Positions 7,802-9,528 of a DNA stretch of 9,528 nt are shown here, piece by piece. The position numbers and the translations under genes are program-made. The stretch comes from Phycisphaerales bacterium UBA7708 (GTDB lineage: Bacteria > Planctomycetota > Phycisphaerae > Sedimentisphaerales > Anaerohalosphaeraceae): positions 1-9,528 of the forward strand of contig DLFY01000257.1 in NCBI GenBank assembly GCA_002482415.1, read 5' to 3'. The first letter of the stretch is position 1, and the number at the start of each line of letters is the position of its first letter. Below the pieces are notes generated by a model, which worked only from the letters and a program-made list of their open reading frames with translations, was not told where the DNA came from and did not search any database.

Positions 7802-8002
7802 TTAATCCTCGAAGGTGCCGAGTTTGACCGGGGTGCAGAGGCTTTCCTTGCTGGCCGCGACCCGGCCGCAGCTTTTGCAGACATATTCGGGATTCTGCAC
7901 GAGCTGGTGGTATTTTTTCGGGTCGGATTTGTGCAGGCCGTCACTGGTCAGTTTGCACAGATGCTGGTCGTGGTTTTTGCATGGGGTATGGATCGTTGGC
8001 AT
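7802..8002 (-). CDS. Small Cys/His-rich protein, possible zinc ribbon, function unknown
   Basis: The 66-residue protein is hydrophilic, with no signal peptide or membrane helix. Cysteines are at 8, 16, 42, 45 and 56, and histidines at 5, 11, 14, 24 and 32. The C-terminal half carries YVCKSCGRVA (C42-x2-C45) and then SLCTPVKL (C56), a spacing that could form one metal site with one or more residues of the N-terminal C8/H11/H14/C16 cluster. A zinc-ribbon-like fold is inferred from this pattern only. The gene is real rather than a shadow: AGGAG at 8011-8015 lies 8 bases before the ATG, the frame fills the gap between two genes on the same strand, and the Cys pattern is coherent. The start is 54 bases after the stop of the acetyltransferase gene, so co-transcription is plausible. 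I recall similar short CxxCGR...LCxP proteins in environmental bacteria, but I cannot name a family. Confidence 0.75.
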   Translation of the reverse strand: MPTIHTPCKNHDQHLCKLTSDGLHKSDPKKYHQLVQNPEYVCKSCGRVAASKESLCTPVKLGTFED

Positions 8003-8010
8003 AATCGGTT

Positions 8011-8015
8011 CTCCT
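8011..8015 (-). promoter_or_regulatory. Shine-Dalgarno site of the small Cys/His gene
   Basis: AGGAG on the minus strand, 8 bases before the ATG ending at 8002. It is the main support that this 66-codon frame is translated. Confidence 0.7.
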
Positions 8016-8056
8016 GATAAAAGTTCAGATAGATCATAATATCGTTTATGGCATTA

Positions 8057-8659
8057 TTATTGCGATTCGATTCTGAGTTTTTTGAAATAGTACTGCTTAT
8101 CCTCGTCGGTAATCTGCCGCAGAACCCGGCAGGGATTGCCGACTGCAACCACATTGGATGGGATATCCCTGGTGACGATGCTGCCGGCGCCAATGACGGT
8201 GTTGTCGCCGATGGTCACACCGGGGTTGACGACCACGTTGCCGCCGATCCAGACATTATTGCCGATGGCAATCGGGAACGCGTATTCGAGGCCGGAATTT
8301 CTCACATCGCAATCGATGGGATGGCCGGCAGTATAAAAACCGACGCCGGGGGCAATCAGGACATTATCGCCGATGGTCACGGGGGCACAATCCAGGACTA
8401 TCCAGTTGTAATTGGCATAGAAGTTCTCGCCGAGGGAGATGTTGTACCCGTAATCGCAGCGGAAAGGCGGCTCGATGAAAAACGTCTTGCCGGTTTTGCC
8501 CAGCAGCGTCCTGAGCATATCGTTGCGTTTTTCTATCTCATTGGGCCGCAACGCATTATAATCAAACAACAGCTCCTTTGCGTATTGGCGCTCTTTTAAC
8601 AGTTGGGGATCGAAGGAGTTATACAGCTTGCCGTTGAGCATTTTCTCTTTTTCTGTCAT
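8057..8659 (-). CDS. Maltose/galactoside O-acetyltransferase-type hexapeptide protein
   Basis: The 200-residue cytosolic enzyme of the LacA/Maa/NodL family transfers acetyl from acetyl-CoA to a sugar hydroxyl. The N terminus (about 2-55) has the family's helical cap: MLNGKLYNSFDPQLLKERQ, then the YNALRP motif. From about 60 the protein is a left-handed beta-helix built from hexapeptide repeats, for example APVTIGDNVLIAPGV and IAIGNNVWIGGNVVVNPGVTIGDNTVIGAGS. The catalytic His lies in TAGHPID (H113), and the C-terminal coil contains VGNPCRVLR. Length matches the family (about 180-205 residues). Start: the ATG at 8657-8659 has AAGGAA (8668-8673) 8 bases upstream; a TTG one codon earlier is also in frame but less likely. 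These enzymes often accept several sugars, so the physiological acceptor cannot be told from sequence. It lies 91 bases downstream of the nitroreductase-like gene. A serine acetyltransferase is unlikely because the N-terminal cap is of the Maa type. Confidence 0.93.
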   Translation of the reverse strand: MTEKEKMLNGKLYNSFDPQLLKERQYAKELLFDYNALRPNEIEKRNDMLRTLLGKTGKTFFIEPPFRCDYGYNISLGENFYANYNWIVLDCAPVTIGDNVLIAPGVGFYTAGHPIDCDVRNSGLEYAFPIAIGNNVWIGGNVVVNPGVTIGDNTVIGAGSIVTRDIPSNVVAVGNPCRVLRQITDEDKQYYFKKLRIESQ

Positions 8660-8667
8660 CAATGTTG

Positions 8668-8673
8668 TTCCTT
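8668..8673 (-). promoter_or_regulatory. Shine-Dalgarno site that sets the acetyltransferase start
   Basis: AAGGAA on the minus strand, 8 bases before the ATG at 8657-8659 and 5 before the alternative TTG at 8660-8662. The same 8-base spacing is seen for the other minus-strand genes, favouring the ATG. Confidence 0.6.
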
Positions 8674-8681
8674 ATATTACG

Positions 8682-8730
8682 TTTGGCCAAAGGCCGGGGC
8701 TATTTCTCTGATTCCATTTTATCGCGATAA
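8682..8730. promoter_or_regulatory. Two perfect palindromes between the nitroreductase-like and acetyltransferase genes
   Basis: TTTGGCCAAA (8682-8691) overlaps a GGCC-AAA-GGCC mini-hairpin (8685-8695), and TTATCGCGATAA (8719-8730) is a perfect 12-base palindrome. Both lie in the 91-base gap upstream of the acetyltransferase and could be dimeric-regulator binding sites. No clear -35/-10 pair accompanies them, so the role is unproven. Confidence 0.3.
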
Positions 8731-8750
8731 TTCAGTATGGATTTGGTTCA

Positions 8751-9500
8751 TTACTTTTTTCCGACCGAGGCCAGGCAGATTGCAAATTCCTCTCGACCAT
8801 CAATACCCAGCAGGTCGTCCAGCGGCTGCTGGAGATAGGCCGCGACCGCACAGGCACCCACATCGATGGATTCGGCGGCCATGCACAGATTCTGGCAGGC
8901 GTGTCCGGCGTCGAGGGCGATCAGCTTGCCCGCGGCGGTACTGTATCGCCATTCCATACGGTACGGGATCGCGGTAAAGATGAAGTTGACCGCCGCCCGG
9001 CTCATCCAGGCCTGTCCGCAACAGGCCGCGGCAACACTGGACATGATGTTTGAATCCGGCCGGACTAACAAGAGTTCGTGCTCGACACCCAAATACCGAT
9101 AGAGCCCTGCGGCTAATCCGTCCACATGACCGACGGCCAGATACAGTTCGAGGGCATGGCGGGCGCCGGCCGAGGGAACCGTGCGGAACAGGGCTTCGCC
9201 CTTTCCGAAGACTTTCTGGACACCCTGTGCGGCCCAGCAGAGATAGGCAACTTCAGCGAGCGTCATCGGGGCGGTGCTGAATTTGCGGCGGCTGCGGCGC
9301 TGACCGATGACCTCGGCAACCGTCGCTTTGGATGTAACATCCCTGGGCAAAGGAAGTTGTATTCGCTTTGCCTGCGGGTCGAATGGTTTTTCCACCGGCG
9401 GACAGGGCTTGCCGAGCTGCTGGTCAGGAACAATCGCATCGGCGCTGCCCCACAATTCCGCTTTCAGGAAATCACGACCTTGTTTTATCTTTTCCTGCAT
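8751..9500 (-). CDS. SagB-type nitroreductase-family flavoenzyme
   Basis: The 249-residue protein belongs to the FMN-dependent nitroreductase fold and most resembles its SagB/ThcOx branch. Visible are QRRSRRKF (67-74, usual phosphate-binding start of the FMN site), TVPSAGARHALELY (107-120, the PSAG motif typical of the branch), GLYRY (132-136), LDAGHACQNLCMAAES (196-211) and a C-terminal strand ending ICLASVGKK. No signal peptide is visible; residues 1-55 form a charged, proline-containing lead-in. Start: CGGAGA around 9508-9513 contains GGAG 8 bases before the ATG at 9498-9500. In azole-forming peptide clusters SagB oxidises azolines to azoles, but no cyclodehydratase or precursor peptide is in view, so a free-standing oxidoreductase of unknown substrate is more likely. 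What lies upstream is outside the window beyond 28 bases, so membership of a larger operon cannot be judged. It may be co-transcribed with the acetyltransferase gene. Confidence 0.9.
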   Translation of the reverse strand: MQEKIKQGRDFLKAELWGSADAIVPDQQLGKPCPPVEKPFDPQAKRIQLPLPRDVTSKATVAEVIGQRRSRRKFSTAPMTLAEVAYLCWAAQGVQKVFGKGEALFRTVPSAGARHALELYLAVGHVDGLAAGLYRYLGVEHELLLVRPDSNIMSSVAAACCGQAWMSRAAVNFIFTAIPYRMEWRYSTAAGKLIALDAGHACQNLCMAAESIDVGACAVAAYLQQPLDDLLGIDGREEFAICLASVGKK

Positions 9501-9508
9501 CGTCTGGT

Positions 9509-9512
9509 CTCC
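9509..9512 (-). promoter_or_regulatory. Shine-Dalgarno site of the nitroreductase-like gene
   Basis: GGAG on the minus strand, 8 bases before the ATG ending at 9500. The remaining bases to the window edge are too few to show a promoter. Confidence 0.6.
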
Positions 9513-9528
9513 GTTGGCGGTCTATTAT

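Noticed and set aside
8048..8599. 183-codon plus-strand frame rich in Gly, Asp and Ile
   Set aside because: It is the mirror of the hexapeptide repeats of the acetyltransferase; the repeat periodicity keeps the opposite strand open.
8751..9500. Azole-peptide (TOMM) biosynthetic cluster
   Set aside because: Only a SagB-like gene is present; no cyclodehydratase, precursor peptide or exporter is visible in the window.

Overview
The window is bacterial, of moderately high GC and densely coded, with seven protein genes, no RNA genes, no recognisable mobile element and no CRISPR array. Two genes lie on the plus strand (positions 2-5648) and five on the minus strand (5693-9500). The mix is a very large glycoside-hydrolase-like protein, a secreted rhamnogalacturonan-acetylesterase-type SGNH hydrolase, a fused trehalose synthase/phosphatase and small proteins of unknown function. 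It suggests a polysaccharide-degrading heterotroph, and my best guess is a Planctomycetota bacterium of the Phycisphaerae/Sedimentisphaerales kind. Verrucomicrobiota or Lentisphaerota-type bacteria are not excluded. The organism call rests on gene content and style only.

Plus strand. Positions 2-3340 hold the 3' part of a gene that enters from the left edge. It encodes a multidomain protein (at least 1112 residues visible) with a TIM barrel whose acidic residues and surrounding motifs resemble the GH101/GH129 (alpha-N-acetylgalactosaminidase-type) group, flanked by beta-sandwich domains. After a 124-base gap with a weak terminator-like hairpin and a possible promoter comes a complete 727-residue OtsA-OtsB fusion that makes trehalose from UDP-glucose and glucose-6-phosphate.

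Minus strand, read in the direction of transcription from 9500 down to 5693: a SagB/nitroreductase-like flavoenzyme; a maltose/galactoside O-acetyltransferase-type hexapeptide protein; a 66-residue Cys/His-rich protein; a signal-peptide-bearing rhamnogalacturonan acetylesterase-like SGNH hydrolase; and a six-helix DUF981-like membrane protein. Gaps are 91, 54, 128 and 124 bases, so co-transcription is possible for the first three genes but not shown. All five minus-strand genes have a Shine-Dalgarno match 8 bases before the chosen ATG. This supports the small gene and fixes two starts further in than the longest ORF.

Function as a group. The large hydrolase and the acetylesterase would fit extracellular or periplasmic glycan breakdown, and OtsAB would fit osmotic or stress protection. 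The remaining genes do not form a pathway I recognise. The structures least explained by the genes are an inverted cluster of degenerate 7-base repeats at about 6298-6364, several perfect palindromes in intergenic gaps, and the small Cys/His protein. I do not see convincing evidence for a new multi-gene system.
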